A DNA stretch of 5,422 bases from Candidatus Acetothermia bacterium (lineage in GTDB: Bacteria > Bipolaricaulota > Bipolaricaulia > Bipolaricaulales > Bipolaricaulaceae), in assembly GCA_011057175.1 (NCBI GenBank), contig DSBZ01000180.1:1-5422 (forward strand). Reading direction: 5' to 3'. The position numbers were made by a program, and so were the translations under genes. The notes under the pieces were generated by a model. That model was not told where the DNA came from and ran no database searches. It was given only the letters and a program-made list of their open reading frames with translations. Numbering within the stretch: the first letter of the stretch is position 1; the number at the start of each line of letters is the position of its first letter. Shown here one piece after another: positions 5,377-5,422 of the stretch.

Positions 5377-5422
5377 CTACGCGAACTCAGCGAGCACCCG
5401 CAGCCAGTCGAGAAGCAGCCGC
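5377..5422 (-). CDS. C-terminal end of an unidentified upstream gene (partial)
   Basis: An open minus-strand frame enters from the right edge and ends in two consecutive TAG codons (5377-5379 and 5374-5376). Its last 14 residues read RLLLDWLRVLAEFA, an amphipathic leucine-rich helix typical of a protein C-terminus. It stops 23 bases before the next ATG (5353), and that ATG's ribosome-binding site lies in the gap, so the spacing fits an upstream operon member. The visible piece is too short to assign a family. Its reality rests on the frame, the tandem stops and the spacing. Confidence 0.5.
   Translation of the reverse strand, partial: RLLLDWLRVLAEFA

Noticed and set aside
1..5422. CRISPR array, tRNA or rRNA genes, insertion sequence or phage genes
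   Set aside because: There are no regularly spaced direct repeats, no cloverleaf or rRNA-like segments, and no transposase or integrase motifs in either strand's frames.

Overview
The window is a GC-rich stretch of bacterial DNA in which every supported gene lies on the minus strand, so it reads right to left as one tightly packed transcription unit that continues past both edges. Start sites are marked by strong Shine-Dalgarno sequences (AAGGAGG or GGAGG), three starts are GTG, and gene junctions are short gaps or 4-base stop/start overlaps. The host cannot be named from this alone. High GC, Gram-negative-type export of the binding protein and a possible flavodiiron-like fragment would suit a thermophilic or anaerobic deep-branching bacterium (for example Bipolaricaulota/Acetothermia or a Thermus- or Thermotoga-like lineage), but that is a guess.

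In transcription order: (1) the last 14 codons of an unidentified gene (5377-5422); (2) a 39-codon segment (5237-5353) with its own good ribosome-binding site, resembling the first residues of an A-type flavoprotein (flavodiiron protein) and running in frame into (3) a family GT4 glycosyltransferase of the sucrose-phosphate-synthase type (4028-5236); (4) a P-loop small-molecule kinase of the uridine kinase/phosphoribulokinase superfamily (3312-4013); (5) a 66-base gap with inverted repeats; (6) an exported sugar-binding protein of the CUT1 ABC class (1962-3245); (7) a 77-base gap with a perfect 9-bp hairpin; (8) and (9) the two CUT1 permeases (993-1883 and 142-996), overlapping by 4 bases; (10) an open frame starting in a 4-base overlap with the last permease, which carries the C-terminal signature of a glycogen-debranching/GH63-like (alpha/alpha)6-barrel glycosidase but lacks the N-terminal bulk of such an enzyme, and runs off the left edge.

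Taken together this looks like a carbohydrate uptake and conversion operon. A binding protein and two permeases import a di- or oligosaccharide (an alpha-glucoside is the best guess), with the ATPase subunit supplied from elsewhere. A glycosidase would split it, and a GT4 enzyme plus a kinase would remake or phosphorylate a glycoside or its product. The transporter part is routine. The parts worth a second look are the pairing of an SPS-like glycosyltransferase with an unassigned P-loop kinase, the apparent gene fragments near both ends of the unit, and the hairpins on either side of the binding-protein gene.
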